From contig DMHA01000161.1 in NCBI GenBank assembly GCA_003449615.1, positions 4,214-14,552 of the forward strand: DNA of 10,339 bases, written 5' to 3'. The position numbers were made by a program, and so were the translations under genes. The notes under the pieces are model-generated. The model did no database searches, had not been told where the DNA came from, and was given only the letters and a program-made list of their open reading frames with translations. The stretch comes from Flavobacterium sp. Its GTDB lineage: Bacteria > Bacteroidota > Bacteroidia > Flavobacteriales > Flavobacteriaceae. Below are positions 1 to 6,008 of the stretch, one piece after another (positions within the stretch are counted from its first letter, which is position 1; each line of letters begins with the position of its first letter).

Positions 1-410
1 ACACCCATATCGGATTTCACACCTTGAAGACTCCCAGAATTAATAGTTAGATAATTTTCGTGTGTATTGAAAGTGTTGTGAATTACTTTAGAAACAATAA
101 TATCTGTGGGTTTCACACCTTTCAGACTGTCTAATTTTGGAAGGGAAGTAGTGTCTTTTACGTTAAAAAGTAGGCTTCTCAACTTGGCGTTTTCTTGGGC
201 AAGAGCATCATTTTGAGTTCTTAAATTCAAATATTCACTAGCACTATTGATTTTTTCATAGACACCGCCACTCAAAAAATTAGCCGAGCTTATAATTCTA
301 CTTCGATGGTAAGAATGGGATTGAATAGAAAGAAACAGCGAAATGCCTAAAAGCAGCAAAAACAGCAATCGATTACTGTTTTTATATATAAAATTAAAAA
401 TCTGCTGCAT
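1..410 (-). CDS. mreC: Rod shape-determining protein MreC, N-terminal part (cut by the window edge)
   Basis: MreC is a bitopic inner-membrane protein of the elongasome; its periplasmic domain links MreB and MreD to the peptidoglycan synthases. Translating leftward from the ATG at 410-408 gives 136 residues (MQQIFNFIYKNSNRLLF...) with no stop before the edge. A short cytoplasmic start is followed by one hydrophobic segment at about residues 13-29, then a likely coiled-coil stretch at about 52-83 rich in Q, N, A, E and L (TQNDALAQENAKLRSLL). The start of the beta-rich MreC core follows (SKVIHNTFNTHENYLTINSG, about 107-126). That is the usual MreC order, and about half of a normal MreC of roughly 270 residues is present. 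It starts 58 bp after mreB on the same strand, so co-transcription is likely. Identification is by recognition of the family pattern plus its position after mreB. Confidence 0.93.
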   Translation of the reverse strand, partial: MQQIFNFIYKNSNRLLFLLLLGISLFLSIQSHSYHRSRIISSANFLSGGVYEKINSASEYLNLRTQNDALAQENAKLRSLLFNVKDTTSLPKLDSLKGVKPTDIIVSKVIHNTFNTHENYLTINSGSLQGVKSDMG

Positions 411-468
411 TTTTTAGCTGTAAATTATAGGTTGAAAATCGAAATTCGTCACTCTAAGTAACAGTTTT

Positions 469-1497
469 TTATTTAATTAAAACACTTTTGAATCTATTCA
501 AATTTTTGAGTGCCATTCCTGTTCCTCTAACCACAGCTCTTAATGGGTCTTCGGCAATATAAACTGGCAAATCTGTTTTTTGAGAAATTCTTTTGTCAAG
601 TCCTCTCAACATCGAACCTCCACCAGCAAGATAAATTCCCGTGTTGTAAATATCCGCTGCTAATTCAGGCGGTGTTTGAGACAAGGTTTCCATTACAGCA
701 TCTTCCACTCGTTGAATCGATTTGTCTAGTGCTTTTGCAATTTCTCTGTGCGAAACAGAAACTTGTTTTGGTTTTCCGGTCAATAAATCTCGTCCTTGAA
801 CAGACATATCTTCTGGGGGTGCTTCTAAATCTTCGATAGCGGCACCCACTTGAATTTTAATTTTTTCAGCAGTACTTTCTCCCACAAAAAGGTTGTGTTG
901 GGTACGCATATAATACACAATATCATTAGTAAAAACGTCACCAGCAATTTTAACCGATTTGTCGCAAACAATTCCGCCCAAAGCGATTACAGCAATTTCT
1001 GTAGTTCCACCACCAATATCAACAATCATGTTTCCCTTGGGTTGCATGATGTCAATTCCAATTCCAATCGCCGCAGCCATTGGCTCATGAATTAAATAAA
1101 CTTCTTTACCATTTACGCGTTCGCAGGATTCTTTTACCGCTCTCATCTCTACCTCTGTAATTCCAGACGGAATACAAACCACCATTCTCAAAGCAGGAGT
1201 AAACATTCTCTTTTTCAAGGCCGGAATACTTTTGATAAGCATGCTTATCATTTTTTCAGAGGCATCAAAATCGGCAATTACACCATCTTTCAATGGTCTT
1301 ATCGTTTTAATGTTTTCATGGGTTTTCCCTTGCATCATGTTGGCTTCTTTACCAACAGCAATAATTTTTCCTGATATTCTATCACGAGCTACTATCGAAG
1401 GGCTGTCAATAACAACTTTATCATTGTGAATGATTAATGTGTTTGCGGTACCAAGGTCTATCGCAATATCCTCGGTCATGAAATCAAAAAATCCCAT
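469..1497 (-). CDS. mreB: Rod shape-determining protein MreB (actin homologue)
   Basis: MreB is the bacterial actin that forms membrane-bound filaments under the inner membrane and positions the elongation wall-synthesis machinery. The 342-residue length is normal. The actin-fold nucleotide motifs are intact: phosphate-1 loop IDLGTANT (13-20), catalytic glutamate in HEPMAAAIG (E138), phosphate-2 loop VDIGGGTTE (159-167), and the adenosine motif GIYLAGGGSMLRG (287-299). The short N-terminal MGFFDFM before the first beta strand is typical and supports the ATG at 1497. A second ATG at residue 7 is possible but would trim the hydrophobic N-terminus. It lies 53 bp after purH and 58 bp before mreC, all leftward, which is the arrangement I recall from flavobacteria. 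A promoter-like TAnnTTTG in the purH-mreB gap may allow separate expression. Confidence 0.98.
   Translation of the reverse strand: MGFFDFMTEDIAIDLGTANTLIIHNDKVVIDSPSIVARDRISGKIIAVGKEANMMQGKTHENIKTIRPLKDGVIADFDASEKMISMLIKSIPALKKRMFTPALRMVVCIPSGITEVEMRAVKESCERVNGKEVYLIHEPMAAAIGIGIDIMQPKGNMIVDIGGGTTEIAVIALGGIVCDKSVKIAGDVFTNDIVYYMRTQHNLFVGESTAEKIKIQVGAAIEDLEAPPEDMSVQGRDLLTGKPKQVSVSHREIAKALDKSIQRVEDAVMETLSQTPPELAADIYNTGIYLAGGGSMLRGLDKRISQKTDLPVYIAEDPLRAVVRGTGMALKNLNRFKSVLIK
1233..1250. repeat. 18-bp perfect palindrome inside mreB
   Basis: TGATAAGCATGCTTATCA reads the same on both strands with no central spacer. It lies within the mreB codons for MISMLIKS (residues 83-90). It could be a protein-binding site or chance; the amino-acid sequence alone does not force an exact palindrome of this length. 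Confidence 0.6.
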
Positions 1498-1536
1498 AAG
1501 ATTTAAGGGTATAAAAATTTATAAAAAAATAATGTA

Positions 1537-1544
1537 CAAAGCTA
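1537..1544 (-). promoter_or_regulatory. Possible -7 element upstream of mreB
   Basis: Leftward, the purH-mreB gap contains TAGCTTTG, a match to the Bacteroidota -7 consensus TAnnTTTG, 39 bp before the mreB ATG. I see no convincing TTTG-type -33 element at the right spacing, where it would fall inside the purH 3' end. Such octamers are frequent in AT-rich DNA, so this is a weak call for an internal promoter. Confidence 0.3.
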
Positions 1545-1550
1545 AACAAA

Positions 1551-3077
1551 TTAATGTTTAAAATGACGTGTTCCTGTAAATACCATTGCCAATTTATTTT
1601 CGTTGCAATAATCAATGCTTAATTGGTCTTTTATTGATCCTCCAGGCTGAATTACAGCGGTTATTCCAGCGTTTTTTGCAATTTCTACACAATCCGGAAA
1701 AGGGAAAAAAGCATCACTCGCCATCGAAGCACCTTCTAAACTAAATCCAAAAACTTTTGCTTTTTCGATAGCTTGCAATAAAGCATCTACTCTTGAGGTT
1801 TGTCCTGTTCCTGACGAAATCAATGTCCCATTTTTTGCAAATACAATCGTGTTCGATTTGGTGTTTTTACAAACTTTCGAAGCAAAAATCAAATCATCGA
1901 CCTCTTGTGCCGTTGGAGCTATTGCTGTAACCACTTTTAAATCTGCCTTCGTATCGGTAATGTTGTTTCTTTCTTGCACTAAAATTCCGTTCAAGCAAGT
2001 TCGCACTTGTTTTTGCGGCAATTCGACTTCGTTTTGAATTAAGATAATTCTGTTTTTCTTTTCTTGCAAAATGGCAATCGCTGCTTTGTCATAACTAGGA
2101 GCAATGACTACTTCACAGAATAATTTGTTGATTTCAGTGGCTGTTGCAACATCGATTTTTGTGTTTGCAATCAAAACGCCACCAAATGCTGATGTTGGGT
2201 CGCAGGCTAATGCAACATTATATGCTTCGCTAATGGTTTTTCTTGTTGCCAATCCGCAGGCATTATTATGTTTCAAAATGGCGAAAGTTGGGCCATCATT
2301 TTTGAATTCATTAATTAAATTTACAGCTGCATCCACATCCAATAAATTATTATAAGACAATTCTTTTCCGTGAATTTTGGTAAACATGGCATCAAAATCA
2401 CCAAAGAAAAATCCTTTTTGATGAGGATTTTCGCCATATCTCAAGATTTGACCGTCAGCAATACTGGTTTTGAAAACCGTCTCATCGGTATTGAAATAAT
2501 TAAAAATCGCTGTGTCATAATGAGAAGAAACGTGAAATGCTTTGGTAGCAAACAGTTTTCTATCTTCTAATGTTGTAGCACCATTTTGCTTACTGATAAT
2601 ATCCAAAAGCAAAGAATATTCGGCAACAGATGGAACAATAACCGTATCCTTGAAATTTTTTGCTGCAGCACGAATTAATGAAATACCACCAATATCTATT
2701 TTTTCGATAATATCACTTTCGCTAGCTCCCGATGCCACTGTTTTTTCGAAAGGATACAAATCTACAATCACCAAATCTATTTGTGGAATGTTGTATTCCT
2801 TCATTTGTTGCACATCACTTTCGTTGTCTTGCCGATTCAAAATGCCACCAAAAACTTTTGGGTGCAAGGTTTTCACTCTTCCGCCAAGAATGGACGGATA
2901 AGAAGTAACATCTTCGACGGGAACAACAGGAATTCCCAGACTTTTGATAAACTCTTCGGTTCCACCTGTAGAATAAAAGATTACGTTTTGCTCATGTAAT
3001 TTCTTTATAATTGGTTCCAAACCTTCTTTTGAAAAGACGGAAATCAATGCAGATTGGATTTTTTTTGTGGTACTCAT
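1551..3077 (-). CDS. purH: Bifunctional AICAR transformylase / IMP cyclohydrolase PurH
   Basis: PurH catalyses the last two steps of de novo purine synthesis: formylation of AICAR with 10-formyl-THF, then cyclisation to IMP. It is a cytoplasmic enzyme. From the ATG at 3077 it has 508 residues (MSTTKKIQSALISVFSK...). The N-terminal MGS-like cyclohydrolase domain (about 1-140) shows YSTGGT (35-40) and GGRVKTLHPKVFGG (65-78). The transformylase domain shows RYGENPHQ (213-220), the catalytic Lys-His in KHNNACG (269-275), MASDAFFPFPD (452-462) and the conserved end FTGTRHFKH. Most relatives have KHxNPCG where this protein has A273 in place of Pro, a common conservative variant. An in-frame ATG 18 codons upstream (3131) is rejected because its extension is not family-like and it lies inside the apparent promoter. 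mreB follows after 53 bp on the same strand. Confidence 0.98.
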   Translation of the reverse strand: MSTTKKIQSALISVFSKEGLEPIIKKLHEQNVIFYSTGGTEEFIKSLGIPVVPVEDVTSYPSILGGRVKTLHPKVFGGILNRQDNESDVQQMKEYNIPQIDLVIVDLYPFEKTVASGASESDIIEKIDIGGISLIRAAAKNFKDTVIVPSVAEYSLLLDIISKQNGATTLEDRKLFATKAFHVSSHYDTAIFNYFNTDETVFKTSIADGQILRYGENPHQKGFFFGDFDAMFTKIHGKELSYNNLLDVDAAVNLINEFKNDGPTFAILKHNNACGLATRKTISEAYNVALACDPTSAFGGVLIANTKIDVATATEINKLFCEVVIAPSYDKAAIAILQEKKNRIILIQNEVELPQKQVRTCLNGILVQERNNITDTKADLKVVTAIAPTAQEVDDLIFASKVCKNTKSNTIVFAKNGTLISSGTGQTSRVDALLQAIEKAKVFGFSLEGASMASDAFFPFPDCVEIAKNAGITAVIQPGGSIKDQLSIDYCNENKLAMVFTGTRHFKH

Positions 3078-3100
3078 GGTGTAGTTGTAATATTGTGGTG

Positions 3101-3132
3101 CAAAAGTAGTTTTTTTGATTTTAAAATTCAAA
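3101..3132 (-). promoter_or_regulatory. Likely purH promoter (-33 TTTG, -7 TACTTTTG)
   Basis: Reading leftward there is TTTG at 3132-3129, a 20-bp spacer, then TACTTTTG at 3108-3101. This fits the Bacteroidota housekeeping promoter pattern of TTTG plus TAnnTTTG. Transcription would start near 3095, leaving a short leader of about 20 nt before the purH ATG at 3077. It is a sequence match only. Confidence 0.55.
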
Positions 3133-3187
3133 TGTATTTGTGTAACAATATTTTAAAAAACAATACCAATGGGTTGTTGAATGGGTG

Positions 3188-3400
3188 CACGACAAATTGC
3201 ATTTATCAAAAAAAATTTATAAACCTAATGTTGTTGAATTACCCCACGGTTGAAACCGTGGGCAATGTTGAAGAAGATAACCTTGTCAAAAACCATAGCC
3301 AACGGTTTCAACCGTTGGAACTTGAGGCAAAAATTATTTAAAAGTGCAATTTGTCGTGTATCCTTGTTGAATTTTCATTAGGTTTATGAATATTTTTTTT
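3188..3400. repeat. Two interleaved inverted repeats in the purH/permease gap
   Basis: Pair A: CACGACAAATTGCA at 3188-3201 and its exact reverse complement at 3345-3358 (14 bp). Pair B: an A8-led segment ending in ATAAACCTAATG at 3208-3230 and its reverse complement at 3376-3400, where the 12-bp core is exact and the wider ~24 bp matches apart from one substitution and a 2-base gap. The order is A, B, A', B', so the two pairings cross instead of nesting. TTGTTGAAT also occurs three times in the same orientation (3174-3182, 3231-3239, 3364-3372). The 355-bp gap 3078-3432 has no credible gene; besides these repeats it holds the purH promoter and the hairpin pair at 3243-3318. Confidence 0.85.
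3243..3318. repeat. REPIN-like pair of palindromic hairpins
   Basis: CCCACGGTT-GA-AACCGTGGG (3243-3262) and CCAACGGTT-TC-AACCGTTGG (3299-3318) are both perfect 9-bp stems with 2-base loops. Reverse-complementing the second shows they are the same element in opposite orientation: each stem carries CGGTTGAAACCG and is followed by GGC(A/T)ATG. The two are 36 bp apart. Two inverted copies of a short palindrome is the arrangement of REPINs, elements mobilised in trans by REP-associated (RAYT, Y1/IS200-like) transposases. No such transposase is in this window, so the class is inferred from layout alone. Confidence 0.7.
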
Positions 3401-3432
3401 GGAATTTTACAATAACATTAAACCCCGTTTTT

Positions 3433-4680
3433 ATGCTAGTTTATTTTCGACTTTTATCTGAAAGTTTCCGTTTTGCGATGAATGCTTTACGAAACAATAA
3501 ACTGCGAACTTTGTTGTCCTTACTTGGTGTTACTATTGGGATTTTTTCGATTATAGCTGTGCTTGCCGCCGTAGATTCATTGGATAGAAAAATCACCAAG
3601 GATTTGAGTTCATTAGACAAAAACACCATTTATTTGATGAAAATGTCTTTTGGTCCTTCAGAAATTCCGCAGTGGAAAAGAGAACAATTCCCGAATGTAA
3701 AATATGACGAATACCTCTATATGAAAGGTGCAATGACAAACACGAATCAAATGGGTTACCAAATATTTACCAAAACAGAATCTATAAAATACGGTTCAAA
3801 CACCGTAACTGATGTAAATGTGGTGCCTGTTTCCCACGAATTTATAGACATACAAGGACTAGAGTTTGAAGAAGGAAGATTTTATACCGAATCCGAAGCC
3901 AATTCGGCCGCGCCTGTTGTGGTTATTGGTGATGATATTGCAAAATCTTTGTTTGAAGAGGCTGAACCCATTGGAAAAAAAGTTCGTTTGTATGGGCAAC
4001 GGTTCACAGTTATTGGTGTGTTGAAAAAACAAGGTGCGGGAATGTTTGACAACAACGACAGTTCTGCTTTTATTCCAGTAAATTTCATCCGACAAAGATT
4101 TGGCGACAACAACAAAGGATTGATAAATGTAATCATTTTTAAACCCGAAAAAGGAGCGGATATGGACGCTTATAAAGCCGAAATAACCCAGAAATTAAGA
4201 GCTTTTCGTGGGGTAAAAGATGGAGAAATTGATAATTTCTTTATTAATGTTTTCTCGGGATTTACAGATTTGATAGACGGCATTATTTCCCAAATGAATG
4301 TGGTGGGTTGGATTATTAGTGGGTTTTCTTTGCTGGTAGGCGGTTTTGGGATTGCCAATATTATGTTTGTTTCAGTCAAAGAAAGAACCAATTTGATAGG
4401 AATTCAGAAATCATTAGGAGCCAAAAACAGATTTATTTTATTTCAATTTTTGTTTGAAGCCATAATCCTGTCGGTAATTGGTGGAATTATTGGCTTGTTT
4501 TTGGTTTGGATTATTGCCATAATTTTGACCAATGCTTTGGAATTTGAATTTGTTTTAGGTCTTGGAAATATCCTTTTAGGAACCGGATTGGCAGCAATCA
4601 TTGGACTTATTTCGGGAATTCTTCCAGCAATTACAGCTTCAAAATTAGACCCTGTGGAAGCGATTAGAACGGGGATGTAG
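3433..4680 (+). CDS. ABC transporter permease, MacB/FtsX family
   Basis: This is a membrane subunit of a mechanotransmission-type ABC system; substrate unknown. Its 415 residues follow the family plan. A cytoplasmic N-terminal amphipathic stretch holds NALRNNKLRTLLSLLGVTIG, followed by one membrane helix at about 28-48. A large periplasmic MacB-type core domain spans about 50-285, including a VVVIGDDIAKSLF-like strand-helix unit (162-174). Three C-terminal helices lie at about 290-315, 336-367 and 378-402. The segment VKERTNLIGIQKSLGA (315-330) is the conserved cytoplasmic loop that contacts the ATPase, and ASKLDPVEAIR (402-412) is the standard C-terminal tail. No ATP-binding subunit lies nearby, so it must pair with one elsewhere. 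The ATG at 3433 fits the family start. It faces thyA tail to tail; a heptamer repeat begins within its stop codon. Confidence 0.92.
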   Translation: MLVYFRLLSESFRFAMNALRNNKLRTLLSLLGVTIGIFSIIAVLAAVDSLDRKITKDLSSLDKNTIYLMKMSFGPSEIPQWKREQFPNVKYDEYLYMKGAMTNTNQMGYQIFTKTESIKYGSNTVTDVNVVPVSHEFIDIQGLEFEEGRFYTESEANSAAPVVVIGDDIAKSLFEEAEPIGKKVRLYGQRFTVIGVLKKQGAGMFDNNDSSAFIPVNFIRQRFGDNNKGLINVIIFKPEKGADMDAYKAEITQKLRAFRGVKDGEIDNFFINVFSGFTDLIDGIISQMNVVGWIISGFSLLVGGFGIANIMFVSVKERTNLIGIQKSLGAKNRFILFQFLFEAIILSVIGGIIGLFLVWIIAIILTNALEFEFVLGLGNILLGTGLAAIIGLISGILPAITASKLDPVEAIRTGM

Positions 4681-4719
4681 ATTGTAGATTGTAGATTTCA
4701 GATTTCAGATTTCAGATGT
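4678..4719. repeat. Heptamer tandem repeat starting in the permease stop codon
   Basis: Six seven-base units run without interruption from the TAG stop: TAGATTG, TAGATTG, TAGATTT, CAGATTT, CAGATTT, CAGATGT. They are the same word family as the blocks between etfB and etfA. The remainder of the 108-bp permease/thyA gap holds a 16-base T run (4751-4766) and no clear hairpin terminator for either converging gene. Confidence 0.85.
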
Positions 4720-4750
4720 AACTTCAAGTCAGAAATTAATACAAATTCCA

Positions 4751-4766
4751 TTTTTTTTTTTTTTTT
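4751..4766. repeat. T16 homopolymer between the converging permease and thyA genes
   Basis: An unbroken run of 16 T on the + strand lies 22 bp from the thyA stop. It could serve as a U-tract for rightward transcription from the permease gene, but no GC-bearing stem precedes it. It is a likely spot for slippage or sequencing length error. Confidence 0.8.
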
Positions 4767-4788
4767 GATTAAACAACTTTCCAAAAAA

Positions 4789-5640
4789 TCACACCGCCAC
4801 ACTTCCCTTTATAGCCTCGTGAGGTTCGTAATTTACGAGTGTAAAATCGTCATAAGTAAAATCGAAAATGTTTTTTACAGCAGGATTCAAAATCATTTTT
4901 GGCAATGGTTTTGGTTTGCGTGACAATTGCAATTCGAGTTGTTCAAAATGATTGTTATAAATATGGGCATCACCAAAAGTGTGAATAAATTCTCCTACTT
5001 CCAAATCGCAAACTTGCGCAATCATCATCGTTAGCAAGGCATAAGAGGCAATATTGAAAGGCACTCCCAGAAAAACATCGGCACTTCGTTGATACAATTG
5101 GCAAGATAACTTTCCTTTATTTTCTCCTTTGGATGGGTCGGCTGGGGTTACGTAGAATTGAAAGAAAGCGTGACAAGGTGGCAAAGCCGCTTTATTGTTG
5201 GCGACATTATCTGCAAAGGATTTTGAAGTATCGGGCAAAACACTAGGATTCCAAGCCGAAACTAACATTCTTCTGCTGTTTGGATTGGTTTTGAGTTCTT
5301 TGATGAGGTCGGAAATTTGATCTATTTCTTCACTGTTCCAATTGCGCCATTGATGACCATAAACTGGGCCTAAATCGCCATTTTTATCCGCCCAAGCATT
5401 CCAGATTTTTACGTTGTTTTCCTGAAGATATTTTACATTAGTATCGCCTTTCAAGAACCAAAGCAATTCGTGTATGATGGATGGTAGATGTAAACTTTTG
5501 GTTGTTACCATCGGGAAACCTTTGGACAAATCAAAACGCATTTGGTAACCAAAAACACTTTTTGTACCAGTTCCTGTTCGATCTCCTTTTTGATTTCCGT
5601 TTTCTAAAACGTGTTTTACTAGGTCTAAGTATTGTTTCAT
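4789..5640 (-). CDS. thyA: Thymidylate synthase ThyA
   Basis: ThyA makes dTMP from dUMP using 5,10-methylene-THF as both one-carbon donor and reductant. It is a cytoplasmic dimer. The 283-residue protein carries the full active-site set: R21 in [15 protein letters not shown] (94-101), the dimer arginines in [11 protein letters not shown] (122-132), nucleophile C156 in [33 protein letters not shown] (181 on; D188, N196), HIYNNH (226-231), and the C-terminal [11 protein letters not shown]. It is longer than the 264-residue E. coli enzyme, mainly through insertions at about 139-150 (before the catalytic Cys) and about 165-176 (after it). Neither touches catalytic residues. The gene runs leftward, 368 bp behind the DUF151 gene. 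Decayed copies of its own first ~12 codons lie upstream. No folA is seen in the window. Confidence 0.98.
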   Translation of the reverse strand: MKQYLDLVKHVLENGNQKGDRTGTGTKSVFGYQMRFDLSKGFPMVTTKSLHLPSIIHELLWFLKGDTNVKYLQENNVKIWNAWADKNGDLGPVYGHQWRNWNSEEIDQISDLIKELKTNPNSRRMLVSAWNPSVLPDTSKSFADNVANNKAALPPCHAFFQFYVTPADPSKGENKGKLSCQLYQRSADVFLGVPFNIASYALLTMMIAQVCDLEVGEFIHTFGDAHIYNNHFEQLELQLSRKPKPLPKMILNPAVKNIFDFTYDDFTLVNYEPHEAIKGSVAV

Positions 5641-5737
5641 TTTGGGTTTAATCGGTTAATTGCTTAATTGGTTAAACGGTTAATTGAGTTAAGGGCATGA
5701 ATAATTGATTATTAAAATTTTAAAATTTATTTCTTTT

Positions 5738-5773
5738 CTAAACGTGTTTTACCAAATCTAAATATTATTTCAT
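5738..5773 (-). pseudogene. Decayed thyA start fragment, copy 2
   Basis: Leftward it reads ATG AAA TAA TAT TTA GAT TTG GTA AAA CAC GTT, against thyA ATG AAA CAA TAC TTA GAC CTA GTA AAA CAC GTT. Codon 3 is now a stop, and the homology ends after about 12 codons. Most differences from the gene are C to T on the coding strand, with TAC, GAC and CTA changed to the synonymous TAT, GAT and TTG. It is a non-functional 5' fragment, not a leader peptide gene. Confidence 0.8.
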
Positions 5774-5870
5774 TTTTGTTTTAGTGGGTTAATTGGTTAA
5801 ACGGTTAAACGGTTAATTGGGTTAAGGGCATGAATAATTGAATATTAAAATTTTAAAATTTATTTCTTTT

Positions 5871-5907
5871 CTAAACGTGTTTTTACCAAATCTAAATATT
5901 ATTTCAT
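5871..5907 (-). pseudogene. Decayed thyA start fragment, copy 3
   Basis: Same fragment as copy 2, sharing its TAA at codon 3 and its TAT, GAT and TTG codons, with one extra base after codon 9 that shifts the frame. The shared changes show copies 2 and 3 come from one already decayed ancestor, and that copy 3 is not an independent duplication of the live gene. Confidence 0.78.
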
Positions 5908-6008
5908 TTTTGGTTTAATCGTTTAGTTATGTAATTGATTAATATCAAGACAATTAGACAATTAGACAATCTAAACAATTAAGCAATTAACCGATTAAAC
6001 AGTTGCTA

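Larger units (their letters stand above)
5604..5920. repeat. Tandem array of ~134-bp units containing thyA 5' ends
   Basis: The thyA start region recurs upstream of the real gene. The three ATG positions (leftward) are 5640, 5773 and 5907, giving steps of 133 and 134 bp. Each unit holds about 36 bp matching the thyA start, an AT-rich link with TTAAAATTTTAAAATT-like sequence, a GGGCATGAATAATTGA segment, and GGTTAATT/GGTTAAAC octamers. The two segments at about 5679-5779 and 5811-5913 are nearly identical (a few substitutions and one base of indel over ~100 bp), so that duplication looks recent. The array occupies most of the 368-bp gap between thyA and the DUF151 gene; no intact gene is present there. 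Confidence 0.9.
5646..6000. repeat. Perfect 25-bp inverted repeat bracketing the thyA upstream gap
   Basis: The 25 bases at 5646-5670 (starting GTTTAATCGGTTAATTGC) are the exact reverse complement of 5976-6000. The arms enclose 305 bp that contain the thyA-fragment array. The left arm starts 5 bp upstream of the thyA ATG, and the right arm ends 8 bp beyond the DUF151 stop codon. Part of the match is made of GGTTAATT-type octamers that recur in the gap, but the exact 25-bp agreement is longer than the octamer pattern alone predicts. No transposase and no obvious target-site duplication flank it. Confidence 0.8.

Noticed and set aside
2542..2901. A 119-codon rightward open frame antisense to purH
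   Set aside because: Fully contained in purH on the other strand; no independent evidence of coding.
3078..3131. An 18-codon N-terminal extension of purH from the ATG at 3131
   Set aside because: The extension is not family-like and overlaps the apparent purH promoter; the ATG at 3077 gives the expected PurH start.
3054..3341. A 95-codon rightward open frame over the purH 5' end and the hairpin pair
   Set aside because: It overlaps purH antisense and reads through palindromic repeats; its composition looks like translated non-coding DNA.
5738..5907. Leader peptides starting at the two upstream thyA-like ATGs
   Set aside because: Both frames stop after two codons (ATG AAA TAA), which fits decay better than a regulatory peptide.
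5646..6000. An insertion sequence or classical MITE
   Set aside because: There is no transposase reading frame and no clear target-site duplication, and the interior is made of local thyA fragments. The inverted repeat itself is kept as an observation.
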